NCBI GenBank assembly: GCA_036557405.1
Contig: DATBHO010000051.1
Location: 1 to 32,112 of the forward strand
Length of the DNA stretch: 32,112 nucleotides
Source: TA-21 sp036557405
GTDB lineage: Archaea > Thermoproteota > Nitrososphaeria > Nitrososphaerales > Nitrososphaeraceae
Reading direction: 5' to 3'
This document shows positions 24,826 to 32,112 of this stretch, in pieces; the stretch's first letter is position 1, and each line of letters begins with the position of its first letter. A program made the translations under genes and the position numbers. Below the pieces are notes generated by a model that worked only from the letters and a program-made list of their open reading frames with translations, searched no databases and was not told the origin of the DNA.

Positions 24826-25318
24826 AACCCCGGTCAGGTTCAAAAATTATGTTCTCATTTTTAATATCAAGATGGCTTAACTTAGAAAATATCTTTTGAA
24901 ATAGTTCAATCTCAGATTCGGACTGGATTGGGAAATATATTTTACCGTTTGTAATCTTTATTGGTCTATGCATGTTTCCAATAGTATGACCAAGTTTGAT
25001 TGCAATATTGAACAATTGGTCAACTGCTATATTTCTCTCTAAAGATATTATAGCTACATTTTCGGGTACCCTTTTTACTATAACCATCTTCTCTTCTGTC
25101 AGCAGGACTACGTCACCGTCATTGATATGCGAACCGGGCAGCAAAGTAAGAGCTAAATCCGTACCCCTATCTGATACTTTCTTGAGTCTGGATCTTTCAG
25201 CTTCTAACCTGGTTAGTTCAATTCTCTCGACGTGGTCACTTCTCAACATGGCTTGATACTTTACTTTAAGATGCGAATCGGAATTTATGTTCCCGATTAT
25301 CTTGTCGGTACGAATCAT
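24806..25318 (-). CDS. ureE: Urease accessory protein UreE (nickel chaperone)
   Basis: A 170-residue UreE that carries nickel to the UreG/UreDF complex. The N-terminal domain (about 1-85) has ERSRLKKVSDRGTDLALTL and the C-terminal metal domain has the hallmark LGHTIGNMHRPI, with the conserved His in the dimer-interface nickel site. The tail ends DIHEH, a very short version of the His-rich nickel tail found in some bacteria. The ATG start at 25318 gives a typical length, although the first 20 residues are less conserved. It is the first gene of the ureEFGD set; the 157-base upstream gap should hold its promoter, but no strong TATA box is seen. No ureABC genes lie next to it. Confidence 0.92.
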   Translation of the reverse strand: MIRTDKIIGNINSDSHLKVKYQAMLRSDHVERIELTRLEAERSRLKKVSDRGTDLALTLLPGSHINDGDVVLLTEEKMVIVKRVPENVAIISLERNIAVDQLFNIAIKLGHTIGNMHRPIKITNGKIYFPIQSESEIELFQKIFSKLSHLDIKNENIIFEPDRGYDIHEH

Positions 25319-25475
25319 TGCCCATAAACCCTAGTCATAGGTATTCTGAATAGATTTGCGTCAAGACAAATATTATTTCCAGATATTGGTATTGGAGTAT
25401 CAATTCACTATACACTATCTTGGCTGTAAACTTGATTTTTATGAGATAACACGGTTGTTCCTGTCTAAAAATACA

Positions 25476-26030
25476 CTACTTAACTGTATTTCCAACTGAA
25501 TATTTTAATTCAATCAGCCTTCCTGAAATTAGTCCCAAAATTATTCCATAAATCAGATGGAAAAAAAAGGATCCTATTATTACGATAGGATACAGCCCTT
25601 GGAAATGTTGTGCTATTACAAAGACGTATTGGTTTGGGGCCGAAAAATCGAACATATTTAATTTAGGTTGTGTGATATACACAGTTAAGGGCAAGAATAA
25701 TATCAACCAAAGTGATATCCCTGTTATAATTCCTAAAATTGTTCCACGTTTGATGCCAAATGGGATTAATTTATCCCAAAATAATGCTCCTTGGCCAAGT
25801 AAATTACCGGCTACAGTACCAGTAGCAAAATGCAATAAAAGACCGACATAAGGCGATGTGGTGGAATCATAAAATCCTAAAGATGAACCTATTACAGCAA
25901 AAAAAGTGCCTAATGGAGTTTTCGAAACTATATCCAGGATGAATAATAATCCTGATATAATAATTGATGATATTAATCCGGCCAATGTACAATATGCTAC
26001 CAGATATTTTGGATTTTTTTCAATTTTCAT
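25476..26030 (-). CDS. Membrane protein of unknown function
   Basis: A 184-residue protein with four to five transmembrane helices (about residues 9-33, 62-80, 92-116, 137-155 and 150-175, the last two close together). Aromatic and Gly-rich helices (GNLLGQGALFWDKLIPFG) and a positive C-terminus suggest a channel-like or anchoring role, but no family is recognised. It lies upstream of ureE on the same strand with a 157-base gap, so it could be co-regulated. Its promoter region contains a TATA-like element at about 26054-26062 and, next to it, a double palindrome at 26074-26102. An ATG start is used. Confidence 0.75.
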   Translation of the reverse strand: MKIEKNPKYLVAYCTLAGLISSIIISGLLFILDIVSKTPLGTFFAVIGSSLGFYDSTTSPYVGLLLHFATGTVAGNLLGQGALFWDKLIPFGIKRGTILGIITGISLWLILFLPLTVYITQPKLNMFDFSAPNQYVFVIAQHFQGLYPIVIIGSFFFHLIYGIILGLISGRLIELKYSVGNTVK

Positions 26031-26073
26031 AACTATTATTTTCGTTTTTCTGAAATTTAAGTTTGTTAGTGTT

Positions 26074-26102
26074 TAACCTAAATTTAGGTTAGAAATTCTA
26101 AC
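26074..26102. promoter_or_regulatory. Double palindromic operator candidate
   Basis: TAACCTAAATTTAGGTTA (26074-26091) is a perfect 18-base palindrome and GTTAGAA-A-TTCTAAC (26088-26102) is a second 7-base-arm inverted repeat that overlaps it; a further GTTAG half-site is at 26065-26069. The array sits directly upstream of the TATA-like element of the membrane protein gene and about 110 bases before the divergent antiporter gene. A transcription factor binding site is very likely. Confidence 0.6.
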
Positions 26103-26214
26103 TTTTTCTTACATTACAGTAGTGATTGGCATTACTTCGTCACTTAATGAAATTAAAAGAAATAGATCTGCGCATATATTTTATTAAATGAATCGATAAA
26201 TATAATGTTAAAAA

Positions 26215-27435
26215 TTGGCAGGAGAGCAAGAAGCAATAATACATGTTTTAATTTCCCTTTCCGTTCTTCTTTTTGCCGCAAAAATTTTTGCTGAAATTTT
26301 CAATAAATTAAAACTTCCGGCGGTTTTAGGCGAATTAGTTGCTGGTATAATTGTAGGTCCATTCGCGCTGGGTTCGATACCCATCTTTGACGGTAAACCT
26401 CTTGTGATCTTAAATGAAACCGTTCTCCAGATAGGTCAAATCGCTGGAATTGTCATATTATTCATAGCAGGACTTCAGATCACTCCCAGAGAGTTCTTGA
26501 GGGGAGGAGTCGCTTCTTTTACAATAGGAGCGTGCGGAGTAATAGTTCCGTTTTTTCTCGGCTATTATGTATTTACATTATTTGGGTTACAGGGACTGCA
26601 ATCCATTCTCATTGCTACAGCACTTACTGCAACTAGTGTTGCGATATCAGTGAGCGTACTTACTCAATTTGGAAAGATGCAAACAAAAGAAGCCAAAGTT
26701 ATATTAGGTGCTGCAGTAGTGGATGATATTCTTGCAATAGCAGTTCTCTCTGTTGTAGTAACTATGGTTCAGACAGGCAACATGTCACCAAACATTGTCG
26801 ATATTATATTACTAGTTCTAAAGATATTAGGAATATTTGCTGTTTTACTTATCGCCGCCATAATCATAATTCCAAAGATAGTACATTCAGAAAAATTATG
26901 GAAGGCCAGAGGAAGCATTGAAGGTATTGTAACTGCTTCATTTTTTGGCGCATCAGCGATAGCCGCAGCAGTAGGATTATCTCCAATAGTGGGATCATTT
27001 TCTGCAGGAATGGCTGTTGCTAGCACAAGAATAATTAAGCGAGTTGAAGGGTATGTTGATAAATTAGAGATAATTTTTGGTCCTTTATTTTTCGCCATTA
27101 TTGGCGCACAGGTAAACTTAACTGGAGTTAATATGGAGGTTCTAATCTTATCTGCAATAGTAGTTATCGTTGCTGTTATTAGTAAATTGGTAGGATGTGG
27201 ATTGCCATCCCTATTATTTTTGAGGGATAAATCAAAGGCTTTGATAGTAGGTATTGGAATGATATCTAGAGGGGAGGTCGGTCTTATAGTAGCAGGTATC
27301 GGGGTAACCTCTGGTGTTTTGTCTTCAAACATTTACACCACGGTAATCATTATGGTTGCTATAACTACTCTAGTTACTCCAGTGTGGTTGAGGATAGCAT
27401 ATAATAAAGAGAAAGAACTTGTCGACACAAATTAA
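26215..27435 (+). CDS. CPA2-type cation/proton antiporter
   Basis: A 406-residue membrane protein with about twelve to thirteen helices, of the KefB/NapA-like monovalent cation:proton antiporter family. The opening LGELVAGIIVGP is diagnostic, the ion site has the paired acids Asp170-Asp171 in GAAVVDDILAI, and late segments SPIVGSFSAGMAVA and GMISRGEVGLIVAGIG match the family. The paired Asp is typical of electrogenic Na+/H+ exchangers, though K+ cannot be excluded. It lacks the C-terminal nucleotide-binding domain that KefB-type channels carry. The start is TTG. It is divergent from the unknown membrane protein, with a shared 184-base promoter region holding a palindromic operator candidate. 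Confidence 0.93.
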   Translation: MAGEQEAIIHVLISLSVLLFAAKIFAEIFNKLKLPAVLGELVAGIIVGPFALGSIPIFDGKPLVILNETVLQIGQIAGIVILFIAGLQITPREFLRGGVASFTIGACGVIVPFFLGYYVFTLFGLQGLQSILIATALTATSVAISVSVLTQFGKMQTKEAKVILGAAVVDDILAIAVLSVVVTMVQTGNMSPNIVDIILLVLKILGIFAVLLIAAIIIIPKIVHSEKLWKARGSIEGIVTASFFGASAIAAAVGLSPIVGSFSAGMAVASTRIIKRVEGYVDKLEIIFGPLFFAIIGAQVNLTGVNMEVLILSAIVVIVAVISKLVGCGLPSLLFLRDKSKALIVGIGMISRGEVGLIVAGIGVTSGVLSSNIYTTVIIMVAITTLVTPVWLRIAYNKEKELVDTN

Positions 27436-27637
27436 AGATATCTAAGGAATTATATTCACGTCGCAGGGTTCAATATTGCATAACAACTATACCGCCGCAC
27501 ATCATGCGTTCCTAAATATGATAACCAAATTACTGTATTATATGAATGCAGATTATTCATAATTCAGGTGACTTTACATTTCAATCAAGTGAAATCCAAA
27601 AAGGATATTTAAATAAATCAAATTGGAGTAGACAATT

Positions 27638-28045
27638 ATGAAGTATGATAACCCAGTTGATGTAAGTGTTAAAATTATGACTAGCAGCAGAAATGCTAAA
27701 GGTGTATTTGATTTCTTTTTGAATGTGAAGAATTGGGAAAGTGGTGGAATTATCTCCTCTGTCATAAAAGATGAAAATGACCAGTAGATATGCGATAGTC
27801 CTGCTGGCAGAGCTAAGATTATATTAATTCCTGACAAGAACTGTGGAATACTAGACCATACCTTCACTGTAGGTGACGTAACATGGAATGTATACGTGAG
27901 GATAATACCAAATAACAAAGGATCTACTATTGTGTGGACCTTTCTCAAGCCAGATGCATTAGTACCGGAAAAGTTTCACGAGCAACTAAAAAGTTTTGAT
28001 TCTGAAATTGATGGGTGGAGAAGAAGACTGGAAAATGATGCGTGA
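27638..28045 (+). pseudogene. SRPBCC-type gene with an in-frame stop codon
   Basis: A frame opening with ATG at 27638 and ending at 28045 would encode 135 residues, but TAG at 27785-27787 interrupts it after 49 codons. Both halves read as one protein: the first part has SRNAKGVFDFFLNVKNWESG; after the stop come SPAGRAKIILIPDKNCGILD, HTFTVGDVTWNVYVRIIPNN, and GSTIVWTFLKPDAL, typical of SRPBCC/polyketide-cyclase-like hydrophobic-ligand folds. Homologues of this type usually have an aromatic residue, often Trp, at the stop position, so a single TGG-to-TAG change explains the break. A good TATA box (ATATTTAAATAAATC, 27606-27620) still lies about 25 bases before the ATG, so the loss seems recent. 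Suppression or sequencing error cannot be excluded. Confidence 0.8.
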
Positions 28046-28162
28046 TTGCCGTATGGTTTAGCATTAGAAAGCAAAATGGAAATACAGATTAGATATTAGA
28101 CACTAGCAAAAGTTGGTGTCCCATACTGGCAAAGTGATACTGCCAATCAGAGGCACTGTTGA

Positions 28163-28555
28163 TCAGCTCTTGTCTTTATATTTTTCGGGATATGCATAAC
28201 AGTAGACCACTTCATAATCTACCAATGAGCCCCCCAGATCATGAAAGTGTTTGATACAATCCTTAGTTTCTGGGTCTTCCAGTTTAAAGAAATCCCATTT
28301 TTTGTAATCTTTGAAATTATTCATTTGACATTTTTCTGCATCTATTTTTATAGATATTTCTTCTAAAGTATCAGTTTTCTTGCAATTTTTCTCTGATGGT
28401 TGGTTATCACCGTGATTATCACCTGGTAATTTATCTCTAAAGGGATTTTGCGCGTACACTCCAGTTGTAAGTGACAGCACTAACACAGTCAAGACTGAAA
28501 CGCTGATATATGTGAGTATTTTTGGATTAATATCTAGAAAAGCCTCCTTGTTCAT
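28163..28555 (-). CDS. Small secreted Cys-containing protein
   Basis: A 130-residue protein with a signal segment at about residues 14-35 (ending VYAQ). The mature part has a short low-complexity opening (PGDNHGDNQPSEKN) and then a compact domain with four Cys (in KNCKK, EKCQM, KDCIK and YCYAYP), which could form two disulfides outside the cell. No family is recognised. The DNHGD segment resembles segments in the phosphoesterase tail at 20150 and in the small secreted protein at 30476. An ATG start is used, and the protein has its own promoter region. Confidence 0.65.
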   Translation of the reverse strand: MNKEAFLDINPKILTYISVSVLTVLVLSLTTGVYAQNPFRDKLPGDNHGDNQPSEKNCKKTDTLEEISIKIDAEKCQMNNFKDYKKWDFFKLEDPETKDCIKHFHDLGGSLVDYEVVYCYAYPEKYKDKS

Positions 28556-28835
28556 CTTGTTCTAGGTAAATATGATAGTATAAATTAATTTCCTTTTGGT
28601 GGTGTTTACTCGGTAATTTTCATGGTGTCAGATTCAGCATATAATCATTAACTAGATCAAAGTTTATAAAATTTATAATATTTATCAAAAAATAATGTAA
28701 TTGACATAATTTGGTACTGGACTCGGGCAATTTGTATGTAATTTTATAATTGGAATATGAATTTCATAACTTATTTTCAGTTCATATGCTGATATTGAGA
28801 TATTTAATCAACTATTTCTGAAAGGCAAGATATTT

Positions 28836-28997
28836 CTAATCTATGCCTTTGTATTTCAATCCCTCATCTTTATTCTCAGATGCTTTATGCTCCTTTAATG
28901 ATTCCATAGTATCGAATGTTTGTTCACATACATCGCATATCAGACTCCCGCTATCTTTATCCACCTTACTTTCATTCTGACTCTTGTTCAGAATCAT
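28836..28997 (-). CDS. Tiny zinc-finger-like protein
   Basis: A 53-residue protein. CDVCEQTF is followed after twelve residues by EH, the spacing of a C2H2 finger, but the second His is missing, so metal binding may be incomplete. The flanks are charged and polar. A TATA-like TATAAATC (minus strand, about 29027-29034) lies at the correct distance before the ATG at 28997, which supports a real gene. Function is unknown. Confidence 0.5.
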   Translation of the reverse strand: MILNKSQNESKVDKDSGSLICDVCEQTFDTMESLKEHKASENKDEGLKYKGID

Positions 28998-29263
28998 AAA
29001 GGCATATTCACAATAAGAACTATAAGGATTTATACATATGATATAATGTAATTAAAAGATAATCTTTGACATTTATTACCATCTTTAAATCTCCTTATTT
29101 TAAACTCAAGTTTACTTTCCTAAACAACCCCTGGTAAATCAACAGCAAGATCATCAGTATTACTAATTATGCCTGATGCATTCTCCATGCTTGCTCGATA
29201 GTTTTATATTTTCTAGCTGACTACAAATGGAGAAATAGAATAACAAATCAAATTTTTGTTAAC

Positions 29264-29662
29264 TTGCCGGTGGTGAATCTTAGCAGTACAGTCGAGTTCT
29301 TTAAGAAGCTAGGTTTTTCATTCAACCCACAGTTTACTGATGAGAATGCCACATGTATGATCATAAGTGACAATATTTTTGTAATGCTACTGGTTGAAAA
29401 ATTCTTTAAAACTTTTACAAAGAAGGAGATCTGTGATACTACAAAAGATACCGAAACGATAATAGCATTGTCCGCCCAAAGTAGGCAAAAAGTAGATGAG
29501 ATGATCAACAATGTGATTGAAGCTGGTGGCAAAGAGTCCAGGGAGCCGCAAGACCATGGATGGATGTACGGACGAAGTTTTGAGGACATTAATGGCCATC
29601 TTTGGGAAATATTTTACATGGATGAAGAAGCGTTAAAAAAACAGCAAGCGTCAGGAAAATAG
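29264..29662 (+). CDS. VOC-family (glyoxalase-fold) protein with uncertain start
   Basis: A 132-residue glyoxalase/bleomycin-resistance-fold protein. Family features are STVEFFKKLGFSFNPQF, FVMLLVEKFFKTF and the late GRSFEDINGHLWEIFYMDE, with Glu in the place of the last metal ligand. Members act as dimers and use or sequester small metals and substrates; the role here is unknown. The frame used starts at TTG, but the coding sense continues upstream to about 29240: ITNQIFVNLPV, where homologues start MTxQIFVNLPV. There the codon is ATA instead of ATG, with GGAG at a good distance. An ATG at 29227 behind a TATA box (29202-29210) is one base out of frame and stops after three codons. The start is thus damaged or non-standard. 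Confidence 0.8.
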   Translation: MPVVNLSSTVEFFKKLGFSFNPQFTDENATCMIISDNIFVMLLVEKFFKTFTKKEICDTTKDTETIIALSAQSRQKVDEMINNVIEAGGKESREPQDHGWMYGRSFEDINGHLWEIFYMDEEALKKQQASGK

Positions 29663-29814
29663 CAAGTAATACATAGAAGAAAAAAATTTAAACCAAATAT
29701 CGAGGGTTACTAAGAGATAGTAAGCAAATAGTAATGTAATTCCTAAGAGCAACTTTATTAAATGTATCCATAAATCAATAAATATAATTATTATAACTAT
29801 AATGACGTTAGCCA

Positions 29815-30381
29815 TTGAATCTAAAGGCAGAGTTGGTTAATTGTGTTAAGGACCTTTACAAATCAGGTTTAAACACAGCGATATCTGGCAATCATAGTGT
29901 AAGGTTTGAGAAAATATGGATGTGGATTACCCCTAGTGAAATACCACGATATAAAATGAAAACAAAGGATCTAATCAAAATTAACATGAAAACAAATGCG
30001 ATAACGGGCAAACATAAACCTAGCAGAGAATGGGTTATGCATAAAATGATTTATGATAATAGCAATGCAAATGCCATAGTTCATTGTCATAGTCCATTTA
30101 CACTCGGAGTCTCAATATCATCTAAATTTAAGAAAGTAATCGAAGAAGCAGACATAATCGTAGGCGACCCTATTATAATAGATAATGTACCATCAGGCTC
30201 GCTCGATTTAGCATCAAATGTTTCAAAATGTTTTAAAGATAACAGAGTAAGGGCGGTAATAATAAAAAATCATGGGGTCGTGGTCGTTGGCGAAAATCTT
30301 GATAAGGCCAGAACAGTTGTTGAGTCCCTTGAAGAATGGTCAAAGGTGCTGACGGTAGCTAAAATATTCAATGTAAAATAA
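29815..30381 (+). CDS. Class II aldolase/adducin family protein
   Basis: A 188-residue zinc-dependent aldolase-fold enzyme. The zinc site is His90 and His92 (VHCHSPF) with His152 (IKNHGVVVVG), and the catalytic Glu is Glu72 in SREWVMHK. The nucleotide-like GNHSVR near residue 25 takes the place of the usual GNiSvR phosphate loop. The family splits sugar phosphates (fuculose, ribulose phosphates) or dehydrates methylthioribulose phosphate; the substrate cannot be assigned. The start is TTG at 29815: an in-frame stop lies two codons upstream, so no longer form is possible. The ATG at 29802 is out of frame. It is monocistronic. Confidence 0.9.
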   Translation: MNLKAELVNCVKDLYKSGLNTAISGNHSVRFEKIWMWITPSEIPRYKMKTKDLIKINMKTNAITGKHKPSREWVMHKMIYDNSNANAIVHCHSPFTLGVSISSKFKKVIEEADIIVGDPIIIDNVPSGSLDLASNVSKCFKDNRVRAVIIKNHGVVVVGENLDKARTVVESLEEWSKVLTVAKIFNVK

Positions 30382-30475
30382 AGATGATATGGTTATAACT
30401 GCCAATATTTGAATAATCCATTTATTTTATGGATTAAATGAAATCCTCAATAGTTAAAAATTAGACAAAATAATT

Positions 30476-30850
30476 TTAGGGGAATGGTATGCCGTGATTA
30501 TCAGGTTTTGAATCTTTTTTATCAGATGATTTAGTATTGTCAGACCCCTTGTTATGGTCATCGTGGTTATCATTGGTCTGAGAACCGTCGTTAGTATTGG
30601 TTGATCCATCATTGGACTTGTCGTTAGTATTGGTTGATCCATCATTAGTTTGAGATGGACTATTAGTACTACCAGTATTGATGTTGTGATCCGACCCTCT
30701 TTGCGTAAATGGGTCTGAATTTTGTGTTTGTGATGCAGAATTATCACTACTTGTATTAGGACTGGATGATTGAGCATTAACAAGTGAACCATAAGTACTT
30801 AAGAATAACAATACAGTACTTAACCCAACAAGCAAAATAGTCCTGTTCAT
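30476..30850 (-). CDS. Secreted low-complexity Ser/Thr/Asn/Asp-rich protein
   Basis: A 124-residue protein. A signal segment (MNRTILLVGLSTVLLFLSTYG, ending near VNAQ) precedes a disordered tail rich in Ser, Thr, Asn, Asp and Gln, with tandem NDGSTNTND repeats and a closing PDNHGIPFP. It may be a cell-surface or matrix protein with O-glycosylation. The frame can start further out at 30871, but AGGTGG (minus strand, 30858-30863) lies seven bases before ATG 30850, which is chosen. The overlapping minus frame (30454-30792) has the wrong composition and is a shadow. Confidence 0.7.
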   Translation of the reverse strand: MNRTILLVGLSTVLLFLSTYGSLVNAQSSSPNTSSDNSASQTQNSDPFTQRGSDHNINTGSTNSPSQTNDGSTNTNDKSNDGSTNTNDGSQTNDNHDDHNKGSDNTKSSDKKDSKPDNHGIPFP

Positions 30851-30871
30851 CATAAGTCCACCTGAGTACAT

Positions 30872-31200
30872 TGGATCACTGCACTATATTAAATTAATGC
30901 AATTCACTATCATCTAATAGAAAATAAGTCTGTCATTTTTCTACTGAAAAATGTACTAGATAATAAATTGTGTTCAGTTCTGTCCAGCTCCTAAAATATC
31001 GATATCATAATTAGTAACTAGCTGCAAGATTTATGATAATCTAGATAGAAGAGTTCCTTAGTTTGTAAGATAAATAAGAAATCATCAACTATCCAAGTCG
31101 ATAATTCTAAACAATTCATGGACACCGAGCCAAAGATTATCATCCTTGAATTGATCTCAATACTAATCGTAAAAAAATGTCTATTGAACCAGTTTTAAAT
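30872..31200. other. Gene-less stretch with hairpin
   Basis: No gene seen. A perfect 8-base-pair hairpin, CATTTTTC-TACT-GAAAAATG, is at 30934-30953, about 84 bases before the start of the secreted low-complexity gene. A TATA-like ATATTAAAT lies near 30886-30894. Confidence 0.4.
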
Positions 31201-31809
31201 TTACTCGGTATAGTTGATACGCTTAGTCACGTTTTGATCAGGAGTGGGAAAAGGTACTGATAGGAATTTTGAATAAATTTGTTCGTATTGAAAAGCCTTT
31301 GATAAGAGATCTGTTGAAACATCATCTTCTGTTTTGTTACCGGATGCAAGATAGTCTCTAAAGTGTCTATAACTTTCAGTTTCAGAATTTAATGAATTTA
31401 CTAATGCCTCATGAACATACTTGTATTCAATAGGATAAATCATATTTTTTGTATTACTGATGAGATTATCAAATTTTGGCAAATAAGAATCTGTAATTGA
31501 GATTAGGGTATAATTATCATATTGACCTGATGTCCACTTCCGAATTTCGTCCTGATATGATTTGGTCAATTGCTGTGACTCATTTACGATGTGACTTAAG
31601 GTTGAGCGAAAGTGTTCTAGGTCCGACTGGGAAGTTGCTATTGCAATTATATTTGAGTCTTTATAACTTTCCCCAATAGTAGAACTGCTGAAGTACGTAT
31701 ATGGAAAAATCAAGGTAAGAAGTAAAGCCGCTAATATACGAATTCCGTGGGATTTAGTTGTAAACAATCTTTGTAGGTTCCTATTGTTTCTAAACAGGAG
31801 ATTGTCCAC
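31201..31809 (-). CDS. Membrane-anchored extracellular protein of unknown function
   Basis: A 202-residue protein. A basic N-terminus (NNRNLQRLFTTKSHG) is followed by one hydrophobic segment (IRILAALLLTLIFPYTYF), so the rest faces outward as an anchor-bound or cleaved domain. The outer part is mainly helical, with many Ser, Asp, Tyr and Asn and no recognised motif; predicted helices around SDLEHFRSTLSHIV and LVNSLNSETESYRHF suggest a helical bundle. The start is GTG at 31809; no in-frame ATG is near. No partner genes are evident. Confidence 0.65.
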   Translation of the reverse strand: MDNLLFRNNRNLQRLFTTKSHGIRILAALLLTLIFPYTYFSSSTIGESYKDSNIIAIATSQSDLEHFRSTLSHIVNESQQLTKSYQDEIRKWTSGQYDNYTLISITDSYLPKFDNLISNTKNMIYPIEYKYVHEALVNSLNSETESYRHFRDYLASGNKTEDDVSTDLLSKAFQYEQIYSKFLSVPFPTPDQNVTKRINYTE

Positions 31810-32043
31810 ATATAAATCTAAATTAATAATGTGTATGAATTAATTTATAGTCACCAATACTAATAATTACCTATAGTATTTGGTCATGTCTAGCAAATGC
31901 TATAACGAATTTGAACATTTGAAAGAGGCTTATGCAATTGAATAAATCATTTGACGCTCTCCAAAATTTTTGGTAACTTTATTACGAATTAGTTGCTGTT
32001 TAATCGCAAGAAGATTAATTAAGGAATCTTTTGAATTAACAAT

Positions 32044-32112
32044 ATGCCTACGTTAGTACACTTTGAAATACCTTCTGATGATCTAGAAAGATCAAAAAAA
32101 TTCTATGGTGAG
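32044..32112 (+). CDS. VOC-family (glyoxalase-fold) protein, cut by the window end
   Basis: Only the first 23 codons are inside the window: an ATG followed by a beta strand and helix reading VHFEIPSDDLERSKKFYGE. This is the typical N-terminal half-motif of glyoxalase/bleomycin-resistance proteins. The rest lies outside, so function cannot be assigned. The start is plain ATG. Confidence 0.7.
   Translation, partial: MPTLVHFEIPSDDLERSKKFYGE

Noticed and set aside
26769..27332. 187-residue minus frame inside the antiporter gene
   Set aside because: Antisense to a clear CPA2 antiporter; composition is a mirror of membrane codons and no motif is seen.
27574..27948. Minus-strand 124-residue frame with hydrophobic stretches
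   Set aside because: It lies opposite the interrupted SRPBCC gene, whose two halves have clear family-like sequence; the minus frame is a shadow.
30454..30792. Minus-strand 112-residue Thr/Met/His-rich frame
   Set aside because: It is a different frame of the low-complexity secreted gene; the other frame has a signal peptide and a ribosome site.
1..32112. Possible CRISPR array, insertion sequence or prophage
   Set aside because: No regularly spaced direct repeats, transposase, integrase or phage structural genes were found.

Overview
The window is AT-rich archaeal chromosome. It most likely comes from an ammonia-oxidising thaumarchaeon (Nitrososphaerales; gene content and base composition fit Nitrosocosmicus-like genomes, but this is inference from gene types and not from a marker gene). 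The evidence is a TFB transcription factor with a zinc ribbon and cyclin repeats, many TATA boxes about 20-30 bases before start codons (leaderless transcripts), frequent TTG/GTG starts, many small zinc-ribbon proteins, a ComA-like/winged-helix fusion, a second divergent B-family DNA polymerase, and a urease accessory set. I see no rRNA, tRNA, CRISPR array, insertion sequence or phage genes.

Layout. 1-2100: sparse, with a small zinc-finger protein and a secreted His-rich protein. 2101-5730: sulfur-flavoured block with a rhodanese/metallo-beta-lactamase fusion, a sulfonate/nitrate-type ABC substrate-binding protein and a ComA-like domain fused to a winged helix. 5889-9256: small stress/metabolic genes (DUF3303-like protein, MFS transporter, F420/PPOX-like protein, pirin). 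9513-12810: divergent PolB with degraded exonuclease motifs, then two small minus-strand genes. 13017-16698: lone response regulator, TFB, small zinc proteins, cyclophilin-like protein, Hsp20. 16900-21745: two secreted metallophosphoesterase paralogues on opposite strands (one with a damaged active site) around a membrane protein, Dps and a methyltransferase. 22384-25318: ureE-ureF-ureG-ureD, without ureABC. 25476-27435: membrane protein and CPA2-type cation/proton antiporter diverging around a strong palindromic operator candidate. 27638-32112: a nonsense-mutated SRPBCC gene, small secreted proteins, two VOC (glyoxalase-fold) genes (one with a damaged start, one cut by the window end) and a class II aldolase.

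How the parts may work together. The urease accessory proteins would load nickel into a urease encoded elsewhere, supplying ammonia for oxidation. Dps, Hsp20, pirin and the rhodanese/MBL protein suggest oxidative and sulfide stress handling. The ComA-like/winged-helix gene next to a sulfonate-type binding protein suggests a regulator that senses a sulfonate-like ligand. Most intergenic spaces are long and single-gene transcription seems the rule; the urease set and the zinc-ribbon/cyclophilin-like pair are the clear operons. At least three genes (27638 SRPBCC, 29264 VOC, ureD) show a broken or non-standard reading frame, so either active gene decay or some assembly error is present.
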